Part shown: positions 35,035 to 44,658 of the stretch, in pieces
Layout of the letters: every line of letters begins with the position of its first letter
Position numbering within the stretch: the first letter of the stretch is position 1
From: Altererythrobacter xiamenensis
GTDB taxonomy: Bacteria; Pseudomonadota; Alphaproteobacteria; Sphingomonadales; Sphingomonadaceae
Direction: 5' to 3'
DNA length: 64,000 nt
NCBI RefSeq assembly: GCF_900177715.1
Contig: NZ_FXWG01000002.1
Coordinates: 372,001 to 436,000, forward strand
Program-made: the position numbers and the translations under genes
The notes under the pieces: generated by a model
Told to the model about the DNA's origin: nothing
What the model saw: only the letters and a program-made list of their open reading frames with translations
Database searches by the model: none

Positions 35035-36462
35035 ATGAAACGGATTTTTGCACTGGCAGGCGTCGCCGCACTCGCACTCGGTGCGCCGCTACAGGCACAG
35101 GACAATGGTGACCCCGCGGCAATTGTCGCTGCCGAGGCCGATCGCACCGAACGCGTAGCCGGGCAACTGTGGGAATGGGCTGAGCTCGGCTATCTCGAAT
35201 CGCGCTCGAGCGCGCTCCTGCAGGACGAACTCGCCGCCGAAGGTTTTGACGTCGAGGTGGGCATTGCCGAGATTCCGACGGCCTTCGTGGCTGAATGGGG
35301 CGAGGGCGGTCCTGTCATTGCGATCCTCGCCGAAATGGACGCGCTGCCGGGTATCAACCAGTCCGCTTCGGCCAGCCGTGATCCGGTTGCCGACAAGCAC
35401 GCGGGCCATGCCTGCGGTCATAACCTCTTCGGCGCGGGCTCGCTCACAGCGGCGATCGCGGTCAAGAAATGGCTCGAGGATACCGGCACGCCCGGACGCA
35501 TTCGTCTCTATGGCACACCTGCTGAGGAAGGCGGCTCTGGCAAGGTCTACATGACCCGCGCGGGCATGTTCGACGATGTCGATATTGCGATCCACTGGCA
35601 CGCCGATGACGAAAACAGCGCGGCGGCCCGTACGAGCCTTGCCAACCGATCCGCGAAGTTCCGCTTCACCGGCATCTCGGCGCATGCGGCGGGCGCTCCC
35701 GAAAGAGGCCGCTCCGCGCTCGACGGGGCAGAAGCGATGAACATGATGGCGAACATGATGCACGAGCACATGCCGCAAGACGCGCGCATGCATTACGTCA
35801 TCACTTCAGGCGGCAATGCGCCCAATGTGGTGCCCGACTTCGCGGAAGTCTTTTACTACGTCCGCCATCCCGAACCCGAAGGTGTCGAGGCGATCTGGCA
35901 GCGGCTGGAAAAGGCTGCCGAAGGCGCGGCCATGGGAACGGGCACGCAAGTGAAGTGGGAAGTGATCCACGGTAATAACCCGCTGCTAGTCAACGAGACG
36001 CTGGCGCGGGCGATGGACGAAAAGCTGCGCGCCGTGGGCGGTGTCGATTACACGGAAGAAGAGCGTGCCTGGGCCGCACAGATCTCGGAAAGTCTCGGCG
36101 ATGCGGCCAAGCCGCTCGAAAGTGCAGGCGATATCCAGCCCTATCAAAAGTCGCTGGGCTATGGCTCGACCGATGTTGGCGACGTATCCTGGGCAACCCC
36201 CACGGTCGGCGTTCGCACCGCGACCTGGGTCCCGGGGACCAGCGCGCATAGTTGGCAAGCGGTTGCCGCCAGCGGACATTCGATCGGACACAAAGGCGCT
36301 CAGGTGGCGGCGAAGGCGATGGCGCTGATGGCGGCCGAGTTGTTCACCAATCCCGAACTGCGCGCCGCTGCCAAGGCCGAGTTCGACGCCGCGCGGGGGC
36401 CGGACTACCAGTACAAATCGCTGCTTGGCGACCGCGACCCGCCGCTCGATTATCGCCGATAG
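35035..36462 (+). CDS. Secreted M20-family amidohydrolase
   Basis: A 475-residue zinc metallohydrolase of the M20/AbgB-like amidohydrolase group, with a signal peptide (MKRIFALAGVAALALGAPLQAQ). Seen: EMDALPG, GHACGHNLFGAGSL (metal ligands), TPAEEGGSGK (catalytic Glu), DIAIHWHADDEN and a dimerisation domain with SAHAAGAPERGRSALD. It probably cleaves N-acyl or p-aminobenzoyl-type amides or dipeptides in the periplasm. It ends with the base before the stop codon of the convergent gene at 36463. Confidence 0.9.
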   Translation: MKRIFALAGVAALALGAPLQAQDNGDPAAIVAAEADRTERVAGQLWEWAELGYLESRSSALLQDELAAEGFDVEVGIAEIPTAFVAEWGEGGPVIAILAEMDALPGINQSASASRDPVADKHAGHACGHNLFGAGSLTAAIAVKKWLEDTGTPGRIRLYGTPAEEGGSGKVYMTRAGMFDDVDIAIHWHADDENSAAARTSLANRSAKFRFTGISAHAAGAPERGRSALDGAEAMNMMANMMHEHMPQDARMHYVITSGGNAPNVVPDFAEVFYYVRHPEPEGVEAIWQRLEKAAEGAAMGTGTQVKWEVIHGNNPLLVNETLARAMDEKLRAVGGVDYTEEERAWAAQISESLGDAAKPLESAGDIQPYQKSLGYGSTDVGDVSWATPTVGVRTATWVPGTSAHSWQAVAASGHSIGHKGAQVAAKAMALMAAELFTNPELRAAAKAEFDAARGPDYQYKSLLGDRDPPLDYRR

Positions 36463-36903
36463 TCAGCCGCGCGACTGGCTCGCGAGCATATCGACTGTGG
36501 GTCGGACGGGCGAGATGTCATAGCCCGCTCCGGCAGCCGCCGCTGCAATGGTGTCCGGATCCATGCCCAGTTTCGCCTGCGCCATCGCCCACAGTAAGGT
36601 CGAGCGCGTTCCGCTCCGGCAATAGGCGAGTACGTTACCGTCGGCCTGAGAAATCGCTTCATTCATGCGCTCTACCTGGTCGAGGCTGAAGCCGGCATGG
36701 GTCACGGGAATGGCGAGATAGTCGATTCCTGCAGCCTTGGCGGCGCTCTCGATCTCGGCGCCTTGCGGTTCCTCCGGTGCTTCGCCGTCGGGCCTGTTGT
36801 TGACGATCAACGTCACGCCTTCGCTTCGCGCGCGGTCCACATCGTCCAGTCCGATCTGGGGACTTGCGAACATCGAATCGGAAAGCTTGCGAAACTTGGA
36901 CAC
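36463..36903 (-). CDS. TIGR01244-type sulfur transferase / protein tyrosine phosphatase-like protein
   Basis: A 146-residue protein with the fold of dual-specificity phosphatases: the P-loop YCRSGTRS (Cys-x5-Arg, about residue 94) and the upstream VNNRPDGEAP. It matches the group called beta-lactamase hydrolase-like or TIGR01244, often fused or linked to rhodanese and sulfide-oxidation proteins. No such partner is nearby. The reaction (phosphatase or sulfur transfer) is unsettled. Its stop directly abuts that of the convergent M20 gene. Confidence 0.85.
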   Translation of the reverse strand: MSKFRKLSDSMFASPQIGLDDVDRARSEGVTLIVNNRPDGEAPEEPQGAEIESAAKAAGIDYLAIPVTHAGFSLDQVERMNEAISQADGNVLAYCRSGTRSTLLWAMAQAKLGMDPDTIAAAAAGAGYDISPVRPTVDMLASQSRG

Positions 36904-37181
36904 GCGTATTTACTCCTTGCGATGAACGATCTTCACAGGCTCTACGCGCAAGTGAGCGGGCTTCGCAATGCCCTGCTGCTATGCGAAAATGTCACAATTC
37001 TGCGCCATAGAGGCCGAGATTGTTAAATTGTTCGCTTGGCGCGATATTCTGCGCTATGCTGGGAGCTTGTGGAGGTGGGATCCGGCATTCATCCGGTGCG
37101 CCCGCTATGTTCGGTGGGGTCGTCGTCGCCTTCAGCGGACAAATTGATTTTAGGACGACACGACAAGGTACGAATTAGGTT
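36904..37181. other. Intergenic leader of the cold-shock-domain gene
   Basis: This 278-base region between the divergent genes at 36903 and 37182 has no supportable ORF. Around 37021-37060 there is an AT-rich patch (TTGTTAAATTGTTCGCTTGG) that could hold a promoter, TTGTTA-N17-GATATT, for the rightward gene. That would give a leader of about 130 bases, as is common for cold-shock genes. Confidence 0.35.
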
Positions 37182-37940
37182 ATGGGTTACGACAGAGGGC
37201 GCCGCCGCGGCAGGGACAAGCGCGACGGATTTGGCGAAGAGGGTTTCGATCCATTTGGCGGCGGGATGGACGGCATGCCCCCGCGCGACAATTTCGGCGG
37301 TGGCGGACGCGGTCGTTTCGATGATGACCGCGGCCCCGGCGGCGGTGATCGCTTCGGTGGCGGTGGTGACCGCTTCGGCGGCGGTGGCGGTGGCCGCGGT
37401 CGTGGCCCCGGCGGCCCCGGCGGCGGCGGCGGCGGTTTCAACCGCATGCCCGCTCAGGTCGTTGGCACCGGCAAGGGGACGGTAAAGTTCTTCAACGGCC
37501 AGAAAGGCTTCGGCTTTATCCAGCAGGAAACTGGGGGCGAAGATATCTTCGTTCACATCAGTGCCGTGGAACGTGCCGGCCTCGAAGGTCTCGCCGAAGG
37601 GCAGGAGCTTGAATTCAACCTCGTCGACCGGGGTGGCAAGGTCTCCGCACAGGATCTTCAGATCGTTGGCGACGTGATCGAAGTGCAGTCGCGTGGCGGC
37701 CCGCCGCAGCGCGAGCTGACCGGCGACAAGGCGACCGGAACGGTCAAGTTCTTCAACTCGATGAAGGGCTTCGGCTTCCTGACGCGCGACGATGGCCAGC
37801 CCGATGCCTTCGTGCACATCAGTGCGGTTGAACGTTCGGGCCTGCAGGGCATTAACGAAGGCGAACGGTTCGAGTTCGACCTCGAGGTCGATCGACGAGG
37901 CAAATACTCGGCGGTCAATCTTGTGCCCGTTCAAGACTGA
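37182..37940 (+). CDS. Double cold-shock-domain protein with RG/G-rich N-terminus
   Basis: A 252-residue protein with a very Gly/Arg/Asp/Phe-rich low-complexity N-terminus (about 1-90, repeats such as [11 protein letters not shown]) and two cold-shock domains: [20 protein letters not shown] (about 98-165) and [20 protein letters not shown] (about 185-250). Both keep the RNP1 KGFGF and the RNP2-like [13 protein letters not shown] nucleic-acid-binding strands. Standard CspA is about 70 residues with one domain; two-domain versions are known in alphaproteobacteria, but the long RG-rich leader is notable. It likely binds single-stranded RNA or DNA. Confidence 0.9.
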   Translation: MGYDRGRRRGRDKRDGFGEEGFDPFGGGMDGMPPRDNFGGGGRGRFDDDRGPGGGDRFGGGGDRFGGGGGGRGRGPGGPGGGGGGFNRMPAQVVGTGKGTVKFFNGQKGFGFIQQETGGEDIFVHISAVERAGLEGLAEGQELEFNLVDRGGKVSAQDLQIVGDVIEVQSRGGPPQRELTGDKATGTVKFFNSMKGFGFLTRDDGQPDAFVHISAVERSGLQGINEGERFEFDLEVDRRGKYSAVNLVPVQD

Positions 37941-38065
37941 TCCCGTAAGTCACGGCCGCCGGTTTGACCGGCGTGTAACGACAATCTAAACGGCGCGAAG
38001 TGGCGGTCCTTAACGGGGCCGCCATTTCTCTTTCAACGAAACGTTTCACTACCAGAGGTTGTCCG

Positions 38066-39256
38066 ATGTCGATTTCCCCCCTCATGCCCGTTTATCCGCG
38101 TTGCGGTGTCCGGCCGGTGCGCGGTGAGCACTGCCACCTGATCGACGAGGACGGCACGCGTTATCTCGACTTCGCGAGCGGAATTGCAGTGAACCTGCTT
38201 GGCCATTCGCACGAGGGGCTGATCAAGGCGATCCAGCAGCAGGCGGAGACCCTCATGCACGTCTCCAACCTCTATGGCAGTCCGCAAGGCGAAAGACTCG
38301 CGCAAACGCTGGTCGACAACACGTTCGCCGACACTGTCTTCTTCACCAACTCGGGCGCAGAGGCAGTCGAAACCGCGATCAAGACCGCTCGCGCCTATCA
38401 CCAGCATGAAGGCGATACGACCAAGTTCGAGCTGATCACATTCAAGAACGCCTTCCACGGACGGACGATGGCGACGATCAGTGCGTCGAACCAGGAGAAG
38501 ATGCATCACGGATTTTCTCCGCTGCTTGCCGGTTTCAAATACGCAGAGTTCGACGATCTGGATTCCGCCAAGGCTCTGATGAACGAGCACACGGCAGGAT
38601 TTCTGGTCGAGCCGATCCAGGGCGAGGGCGGTATCCGCCCGGCCTCGGACGCGTTCATGAAAGGCCTTCGTCAGCTTGCGGACGAAAATGATCTCATGCT
38701 CGTGCTCGATGAAGTGCAATGCGGCGTGGCCCGCACCGGCACGCTCTACGCATACGAACAGTATGGGATCGAGCCCGATATTCTCGCCACCGCCAAGGGC
38801 ATCGGCGGCGGCTTCCCGCTCGGCGCCTGCATGGCGACCGAGAAAGCGGCCCGCGGCATGGGCTTCGGCACGCATGGTTCGACCTATGGCGGAAACCCGC
38901 TCGCAATGGCGGCAGGCAGCGCGGTGATGGAAGCGGTCGCGAACGACGCGTTTCTCGCCTCGGTCCGTGAAAAGGGTGAGCGGCTGCGGTCGCGTCTCGA
39001 ACAGTTCATAGGTAACTATCCCGAGCTGTTTGAGCTCGTTCGCGGCAAGGGGTTGATGCTTGGCATCAAGATGAAGGTCGAAAGTCGGCCCTTCTTCGTC
39101 CACTTGCGCGACAATCACCAGCTGCTGACCGTCGCCGCTGGCGACAACACCTTGCGCGTGCTCCCGCCGCTCGTGATCGGCGATGCCGAGATGGACGAGT
39201 TTTTCGAGAAGCTTTCGGCAGGCGCGGCCAGCTATTCGGTGCCGGAACCGGCCTGA
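38066..39256 (+). CDS. argD: Acetylornithine aminotransferase
   Basis: A 396-residue PLP enzyme for step 4 of arginine synthesis (and possibly succinyl-diaminopimelate). Seen: [20 protein letters not shown], the [12 protein letters not shown] substrate/PLP region, [24 protein letters not shown] and the Schiff-base Lys in [14 protein letters not shown] (about residue 243). I chose the ATG at 38066; the frame opens at 38000. The argF start overlaps its stop by one base (TGATG). Confidence 0.95.
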   Translation: MSISPLMPVYPRCGVRPVRGEHCHLIDEDGTRYLDFASGIAVNLLGHSHEGLIKAIQQQAETLMHVSNLYGSPQGERLAQTLVDNTFADTVFFTNSGAEAVETAIKTARAYHQHEGDTTKFELITFKNAFHGRTMATISASNQEKMHHGFSPLLAGFKYAEFDDLDSAKALMNEHTAGFLVEPIQGEGGIRPASDAFMKGLRQLADENDLMLVLDEVQCGVARTGTLYAYEQYGIEPDILATAKGIGGGFPLGACMATEKAARGMGFGTHGSTYGGNPLAMAAGSAVMEAVANDAFLASVREKGERLRSRLEQFIGNYPELFELVRGKGLMLGIKMKVESRPFFVHLRDNHQLLTVAAGDNTLRVLPPLVIGDAEMDEFFEKLSAGAASYSVPEPA

Positions 39257-40191
39257 TGGCAGATCTCCGGCACTTTCTCGATCTTGCCGACGCTGGCGGC
39301 GATGCGATCGCGGCCATGATCGGAGACGCGATCGATCGCAAGGCGGCACGGCTCGATTGGCCCAAGGGCAAGGCGGACGCCGACAGGCCGCTCGACGGGC
39401 GTGTGCTTGCCATGATTTTCGAGAAGAACTCTACGCGCACGCGCGTCAGCTTCGACATTGCCATGCGCCAGCTTGGCGGCGGCTCGCTGATCCTCGATTC
39501 GAGCTCGAGCCAGCTCGGCCGGGGTGAAAGCATCGCGGATACCGCGCGGGTGCTCAGCCGGATGGCCGATGCGATCATGATCCGAACGGACGATCATGCC
39601 AAGGCAGAAGAGCTGGCGCGCTATGCCAGCGTGCCCGTCATCAATGGGCTGACCGACAGGTCGCATCCATGCCAGATCGTCGCCGATCTTCTGACCGTGA
39701 TCGAGCATGGCAAGGCGCTGCCAGGCCTTGAACTGGCCTGGTTCGGTGATGGTAACAACGTGCTGCACTCGATCCTCGAAGCCGCTGGCTTGATGAAGTT
39801 CAACGTGCGCGTCGCCACGCCCAAGGGTTACGAGCCGGATCCGGAGTTCATTGAAAATGCGCGCGCCAACGGTTCGCACGTCACCTTGACCCAAGATGCG
39901 GCCGCTGCTGCCGACGGCGCCGACGTCATCGTGACGGATACCTGGGTTTCAATGGGTCAGGATCATGCGCACAACAAGCTTGCGGCCATGGCGCCCTACC
40001 AGGTGAACGAGCGCCTGATGGTGCATGCGAAGAAGGATGCGCTCTTTCTCCATTGCTTGCCTGCCCATGTCGGCGACGAAGTCAGCGAGAGCGTATTCGA
40101 GGGCTCGCAGTCTGTCGTCTTCGACGAGGCGGAAAACCGAATTCATGCGCAGAAGGCAATCCTGCTCTGGAGCTTCGGTCTTCTCGGCTGA
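39256..40191 (+). CDS. argF: Ornithine carbamoyltransferase
   Basis: A 311-residue enzyme forming citrulline from ornithine and carbamoyl phosphate. Seen: the carbamoyl-phosphate loop [34 protein letters not shown], and the ornithine-binding [11 protein letters not shown] (Cys at about 276). It lies in the argD-argF-hslO order seen in many alphaproteobacteria and overlaps argD by one base. Confidence 0.96.
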   Translation: MADLRHFLDLADAGGDAIAAMIGDAIDRKAARLDWPKGKADADRPLDGRVLAMIFEKNSTRTRVSFDIAMRQLGGGSLILDSSSSQLGRGESIADTARVLSRMADAIMIRTDDHAKAEELARYASVPVINGLTDRSHPCQIVADLLTVIEHGKALPGLELAWFGDGNNVLHSILEAAGLMKFNVRVATPKGYEPDPEFIENARANGSHVTLTQDAAAAADGADVIVTDTWVSMGQDHAHNKLAAMAPYQVNERLMVHAKKDALFLHCLPAHVGDEVSESVFEGSQSVVFDEAENRIHAQKAILLWSFGLLG

Positions 40192-40243
40192 TTGACGGGC
40201 CAACCTCTTACTTTCGCCGGGGACCGGCCCCATATTGTCGCGG

Positions 40244-41134
40244 ATGACCGAGAAGCCAGAGATTTATCGCGATCAATTGCTGAGTTTCACTCTTCCGGGC
40301 CGTAGTGCCCGGGGAAGGGTCGTGCGCCTTGATGGGGTGCTCGGCGAGATCCTCTCCGCCCACAATTATCCAGCGCCGATCACGCATCTGCTTGCGGAAG
40401 CGCTGGTGCTTGGCGCGCTGATGGGTGGATTGCTCAAAGGGGATCTCGCGCAGATGACCATGCAAGCCCAGACCGAGGCGGGTGCGGTGAATCTTCTTGT
40501 CTGCGACTATCGTGCCGGTGAGATGCGCGGCTATGCCGACTTCGACGACGAGCGTTTAGCAGAGCTGGGAGCAAATCCTTCGCTCTTCGCCTTGTTCGGC
40601 AAAGGCTATCTGGCGATCACTTTCGAGACCGGCAAGGGGCAACGCTATCAGGGCATTGTTCCGCTTGAAGGGGATTCGCTTTCCGAAGCCTGCGAAAAGT
40701 ATTTCGTCCAGTCCGAACAGGTGCCGACGCTAATCCGTGTCGCCGTGAGTTCAAGAAATGGCGGCACCATCGGTGGTGGCTTCCTAGTCCAGCACATGGC
40801 TGACGGCGAAGAAGGACGCGAGCGGTTGCATGTCAGGCTCGATCATCCCGATTGGGAGCATGTCGAAGCACTAGCTGGAAGTCTCTCGCATACAGAACTT
40901 GTCGATCCCGAATTGTCGATGGAGGCGATCGCCTGGAGGCTGTTCCACGAAGAGGAAGAGATCAGGGTGTGGCCAGGTGCGAAAATAGGAAAGGGTTGCC
41001 GCTGCTCTATCGAGCATTACGAAAGCGTTATCGCGCGTTTTCCTCCTGAAGATCGCGAGGAAATGCGGAACGAAAAAGGGAACATTGTTGTAGATTGCGC
41101 CTTTTGTTCGCGACTGTTCACGCTCTCAAACTGA
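40244..41134 (+). CDS. hslO: Hsp33 redox-regulated chaperone
   Basis: A 296-residue holdase chaperone activated by oxidation. Seen: the substrate-binding domain (ALMGGLLKGDLAQMTMQAQT, GYADF) and the C-terminal zinc redox switch, CRC at about 252 and CAFC at about 286, giving all four zinc cysteines. I prefer the ATG at 40244 to an in-frame TTG at 40235. It follows argF by about 50 bases. Confidence 0.95.
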   Translation: MTEKPEIYRDQLLSFTLPGRSARGRVVRLDGVLGEILSAHNYPAPITHLLAEALVLGALMGGLLKGDLAQMTMQAQTEAGAVNLLVCDYRAGEMRGYADFDDERLAELGANPSLFALFGKGYLAITFETGKGQRYQGIVPLEGDSLSEACEKYFVQSEQVPTLIRVAVSSRNGGTIGGGFLVQHMADGEEGRERLHVRLDHPDWEHVEALAGSLSHTELVDPELSMEAIAWRLFHEEEEIRVWPGAKIGKGCRCSIEHYESVIARFPPEDREEMRNEKGNIVVDCAFCSRLFTLSN

Positions 41135-41221
41135 ACGGTTCATCGATGTTAAGGAACGGTTTATCGACAACATGCGATAAGCTCGATTGGAATAGCCACT
41201 ATTGTGGCGGAGTATCGTCCG

Positions 41222-41635
41222 ATGAATGGAATTAAATCACTCGTGCCGGTTACTGCGCTCATCGCTGGCGTGCTCGTCGTTGGGTCCGCGGGCGCAGGCC
41301 AAGCCCAGAACGCGCGACTTGCCATGCTCGATAGTCTTGCAAAGGGGGAATGGACCATCCGATTTCGGGACGGGTCACCTGCTCGCAAGGTTTGCGTCCG
41401 GAGTGGCCGCGAGCTTATTCAGTTGCAACATGGCAACCCCAACTGCAGCCGATTTGTCGTCGAAGATGGAGCTTCCGAAGTGGCCGTGCAGTATACTTGT
41501 CCGGGCAATGGTTATGGCAGGACGAGCATCCGGAGAGAAACCGCCAGCCTGGTCCAGCTGGAAAGCCAGGGGATTGAGGGCGGTCTTCCCTTCCAGTTCG
41601 ACGCTGAGGCGCGCCGCACCGGAAATTGCGGCTGA
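41222..41635 (+). CDS. Secreted protein of unknown function (DUF3617-like)
   Basis: A 137-residue protein with a signal peptide (IKSLVPVTALIAGVLVVGSA, cleavage near AQA). The mature part starts GEWTIRF and carries four cysteines (KVCVRS, PNCSRF, YTCPGN, TGNCG) set as in DUF3617-type periplasmic proteins; that assignment is by memory and tentative. I chose the ATG at 41222; the ORF opens 18 bases earlier. It stands alone between hslO and queC. Confidence 0.65.
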   Translation: MNGIKSLVPVTALIAGVLVVGSAGAGQAQNARLAMLDSLAKGEWTIRFRDGSPARKVCVRSGRELIQLQHGNPNCSRFVVEDGASEVAVQYTCPGNGYGRTSIRRETASLVQLESQGIEGGLPFQFDAEARRTGNCG

Positions 41636-41694
41636 ACCACGCTTTCTATGAAAGGATAGATTGCACATTCTCACTGGCGCGCTAAGCCCGCGCT

Positions 41695-42390
41695 ATGGGA
41701 AGCGAAGTGCATAGCAGCAAGAAGGCGGTGGTGTTGCTTTCCGGAGGTCTCGATTCGATGGTCGTGGCCGCGCTGGCGAAAGAAGCCGGTTTCGCCATTC
41801 AGGCACTCACCATCAATTACGGACAACGACATTTGCGGGAGCTCAGGTCCGCTCGGGATATTGCCGAGCGGCTCGGGGTCGAACGACATGTCGAACTTCC
41901 GCTTGACCTGCGTACATTCGGGGGTTCTGCGCTTACCGACGATATCGCTGTTCCCAAGAGCGGTGTCAGTGAAGACATTCCGGTCACTTATGTCCCGGCT
42001 CGCAATCTTGTGTTCCTTGCATTGACGACCGCTTTTGCCGAAGCGAGCGGAGCGCAGGACATTTTTATCGGCGTGAATGCGCTCGATTACTCGGGCTATC
42101 CCGACTGCCGCCCAGAGTTCATTGCTAGCTTTGCGGAGACTGCCCGCCTAGGCACCAAATCAGGGGCAGGGGGCGATGCTTTCACGATACACGCACCTTT
42201 GCAGCATTTGACCAAATCCGACATCGCGAAGGAATGCTACCGGCTCGACCTGGATCCGAGCTGGAGTTGGTCCTGCTACGATCCTGACGAACATGGGGTG
42301 GCCTGCGGATTGTGCGATTCATGTCGTCTCAGGCGCAAGGGATTCGCCGAGGCAGGCTTGGAAGACAGTACGGCTTACGCAGCCGAGTAA
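41695..42390 (+). CDS. queC: 7-cyano-7-deazaguanine synthase
   Basis: A 231-residue PP-loop ATPase that turns 7-carboxy-7-deazaguanine into preQ0 in queuosine synthesis. Seen: the PP-loop LLSGGLDSMVVAALA, NYGQRHLREL, VPARNLVFLALT, and the zinc site CYDPDE...CGLCDSCRLRR. The final residues (FAEAGLEDSTAYA) are typical. No queD or queE is in the window, but gluQ for queuosine-tRNA modification lies 19 kb away. Confidence 0.96.
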   Translation: MGSEVHSSKKAVVLLSGGLDSMVVAALAKEAGFAIQALTINYGQRHLRELRSARDIAERLGVERHVELPLDLRTFGGSALTDDIAVPKSGVSEDIPVTYVPARNLVFLALTTAFAEASGAQDIFIGVNALDYSGYPDCRPEFIASFAETARLGTKSGAGGDAFTIHAPLQHLTKSDIAKECYRLDLDPSWSWSCYDPDEHGVACGLCDSCRLRRKGFAEAGLEDSTAYAAE

Positions 42391-42412
42391 TAATCTAACG
42401 AGGGATAGGATT

Positions 42413-44002
42413 GTGACCGAAGCAACTAGCCATGCGACAGTGGCCGATAAGAAAGAGACTGTACCAGCCTACAGTTGGTACGCGCTCTCGGTCCTGGTCA
42501 TAATTTATGTCCTCAATTTCGTCGATCGCAATATCATTTCGATCCTGGCGGAGGACATCAAGGCAGACCTCGGGCTGCGAGATGATCAGATCGGCTTTCT
42601 ATACGGCACGGCGTTCGGGGTGTTCTATGCACTCTTCGGCATTCCTCTCGGAAAGCTTGCGGATAGTTGGCACCGGGTAAGGCTGATGACGGCGGGCCTG
42701 GCCATATGGTCAGCTTTCACAGCCCTTTCCGGTTTCGCAAAGAACTTTGCAACTTTGAGCGTCGCACGGGTCGGCGTGGGTGTGGGTGAGGCGACCGCGA
42801 GTCCGAGCGCCTATTCCCTGATCTCGGATTGGTTTCCAAAGAAGATGCGTGCGACGGCGCTCGCGATTTATTCGTCTGGTCTTTACATCGGCGGTGGCGT
42901 TTCGCTGTTGATCGGCGGCGCAATCGTCGAACGGTGGAATGCCGCTTATCCGGTCGAGGCACCGCTGGGGCTCGCCGGTTGGCAAGCAGCCTTCATTATT
43001 GTCGGGCTTCCAGGTTTGCTACTTGCAGGTCTGGTGTTCACGTTGCGCGAACCTCTCAGAGGCGAAAGCGAAGGTATTGTAACGCCGCCGCCAAAGGATC
43101 CGTTCCGAGGTTTCCTCCAGGAGTTGGTCGCCGTCATACCACCTTTCACCTTGATTGGAGCGGCTCGAGCAGGGACGCGGGGCATTGCAATCAACCTTCT
43201 CGGCTTAGCGGTGATCGGCGGGATCGCTTATGCGATGGCCATTTCGACAAACAATTACCAACAGTGGGGTGCAATCGGGATCGGATACTATGCGATCTTT
43301 TCCTGGGCATCGACGCTCAAGCGCCGCGACGAACCAACTTTCAAGTTGATCTGGGGGACACCCGCATTCCTGACGACCATCCTGGGGTACGGAATGGTCG
43401 CATTCATGTCCTACGCCGCGTCTTTCTGGGCCGCGCCGTATGCCATTCGTATCCTCGAGGAAGCCCCCTCCACCGCAGGTTGGTGGATCGGCGGTCCAGG
43501 AGCGGTCGGTGGGTTTCTTGGAGTGATTTTTGGCGGACGTGCTGCTGACTGGCTTCGCGAACGCAACCCGGCTGGCCGACTGATAATGGTCGCATTCGGC
43601 CTGACGGCTGCGGCGCCCTTCCTCTATCTGATGTTCACGACACAGGATCCAACCATCTTCTATATCGCCGCATTCCTGCAGTCGTTGTTCGGAAGCTCGG
43701 CTCTGGGTGGCGCCGCCGCGACAACCCAAGACCTCGTGCTACCGCGCATGCGGGGAACAGCGACAGCGACATTCTTCCTTGCCACCACCTTGGTGGGCCT
43801 CGCTCTCGGCCCGTATATGGCGGGCCAAGTTTCCACGATGACCGGAAGCCTGTCGACTGGAGGTCTAAGCTTGCTGGTTGCAGTCCCGATCGGGCTGCTT
43901 TTGCTGTTCATTGCGTATCGATCGGTGCCAGAGGCGGAGCGAACCGTGATTTCGAGGGCTCAGGCCTCGGGTGAACAGATCGACGGGGTCTCCGGCGCCT
44001 AA
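42413..44002 (+). CDS. MFS transporter (spinster-like)
   Basis: A 529-residue transporter with 12 predicted helices. The N-terminal half has YVLNFVDRNIISILAEDIK, then GFLYGTAFGVFYALFGIPLG with the loop LADSWHRVR, as in spinster/Spns-type MFS proteins common in sphingomonads. The substrate is unknown (sphingolipid, organic acid or drug are possible). GTG at 42413 follows AGGGATAGGA; the frame extends to 42293 but overlaps queC. The 3' end overlaps the convergent SOD gene by 4 bases. Confidence 0.88.
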   Translation: MTEATSHATVADKKETVPAYSWYALSVLVIIYVLNFVDRNIISILAEDIKADLGLRDDQIGFLYGTAFGVFYALFGIPLGKLADSWHRVRLMTAGLAIWSAFTALSGFAKNFATLSVARVGVGVGEATASPSAYSLISDWFPKKMRATALAIYSSGLYIGGGVSLLIGGAIVERWNAAYPVEAPLGLAGWQAAFIIVGLPGLLLAGLVFTLREPLRGESEGIVTPPPKDPFRGFLQELVAVIPPFTLIGAARAGTRGIAINLLGLAVIGGIAYAMAISTNNYQQWGAIGIGYYAIFSWASTLKRRDEPTFKLIWGTPAFLTTILGYGMVAFMSYAASFWAAPYAIRILEEAPSTAGWWIGGPGAVGGFLGVIFGGRAADWLRERNPAGRLIMVAFGLTAAAPFLYLMFTTQDPTIFYIAAFLQSLFGSSALGGAAATTQDLVLPRMRGTATATFFLATTLVGLALGPYMAGQVSTMTGSLSTGGLSLLVAVPIGLLLLFIAYRSVPEAERTVISRAQASGEQIDGVSGA

Positions 44003-44568
44003 CCCGTCGTCTGCGTCAAAATGCCGCATGCAACACGCGAACCGGCCGCACCTGCGGGGTCTGTCATGTAGTCATCCGGACCTTCGTGGACCATCACGGC
44101 ACTACCATCTGCGTCAAAGATGGCACTCGTGCTGTCTGGGCCAGCCCAGTCGAGCGCGATTGTCTGGGTGACGCTTCCATCCTCGCCAACGGTGATGTTT
44201 GGAAGATCGCCAAGATGGCGACCGCCTTCACTCAGGCTGCCATGGGTATTGCCTTGCGGATTGAGGTGCCCTCCAGCCGATGTGAAATCAGGGCCTTCGC
44301 ACAAACCAGTGGTATGAATGTGAAACGCGTGTTCGCCCGGCTCCAATCCGGTCAGTGATATCCGCATTTCAAATCCCTCGCCATTTTGAATCAGGCTCGC
44401 GGAACCAGCTTCCGAACCGTCGGCCAGACTGAGATTTGCCTCACCGAGGACTTCGGGGCCGGTCTCGGCCACTTGCTCGGTGTTTTCTGCCGGCGCTTCA
44501 GCTTGTTCAGGGCTGCAGGCAGCCGCCGCGAGGCAACTGGAAAGCAGGGTAATAGTCAGAGGGCGCAT
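43999..44568 (-). CDS. sodC: Cu/Zn superoxide dismutase, lipoprotein
   Basis: A 189-residue periplasmic superoxide dismutase. A lipobox (CLAAAAC at residue 18) predicts a membrane-anchored lipoprotein, followed by an acidic linker and the SOD fold. Copper and zinc ligands are seen in HAFHIHTTG, GGHLNPQG, NTHG and HLGDLPN, with VMVHEG and SRVACGIL at the end (disulfide Cys). It disposes of superoxide outside the cytoplasm. Its stop overlaps the convergent MFS stop. Confidence 0.92.
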   Translation of the reverse strand: MRPLTITLLSSCLAAAACSPEQAEAPAENTEQVAETGPEVLGEANLSLADGSEAGSASLIQNGEGFEMRISLTGLEPGEHAFHIHTTGLCEGPDFTSAGGHLNPQGNTHGSLSEGGRHLGDLPNITVGEDGSVTQTIALDWAGPDSTSAIFDADGSAVMVHEGPDDYMTDPAGAAGSRVACGILTQTTG

Positions 44569-44604
44569 GAGAAAACTCCTTTGGTTGGTTTCAGACTACC
44601 AACG

Positions 44605-44632
44605 CAAAAGGGGCCGGATTTCTCCGGCCCCT
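44605..44632 (-). terminator. Rho-independent terminator after the ompA-like gene
   Basis: A 9-bp perfect stem (GGGGCCGGA/TCCGGCCCC) with a 4-base loop; on the minus strand four T residues follow. It lies about 30 bases after the stop of the ompA-like gene at 44659. Confidence 0.85.
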
Positions 44633-44658
44633 TCAGTATTTTTCGCTGTTGAAGCGAC

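Noticed and set aside
37187..37447. Pro-rich frame antisense to the cold-shock protein
   Set aside because: It is the complement of the Gly-rich low-complexity leader, not a gene.
41149..41163. Near-match to a CtrA site (TTAA-N7-TTTA)
   Set aside because: One half-site is imperfect and such matches are expected by chance in 64 kb.
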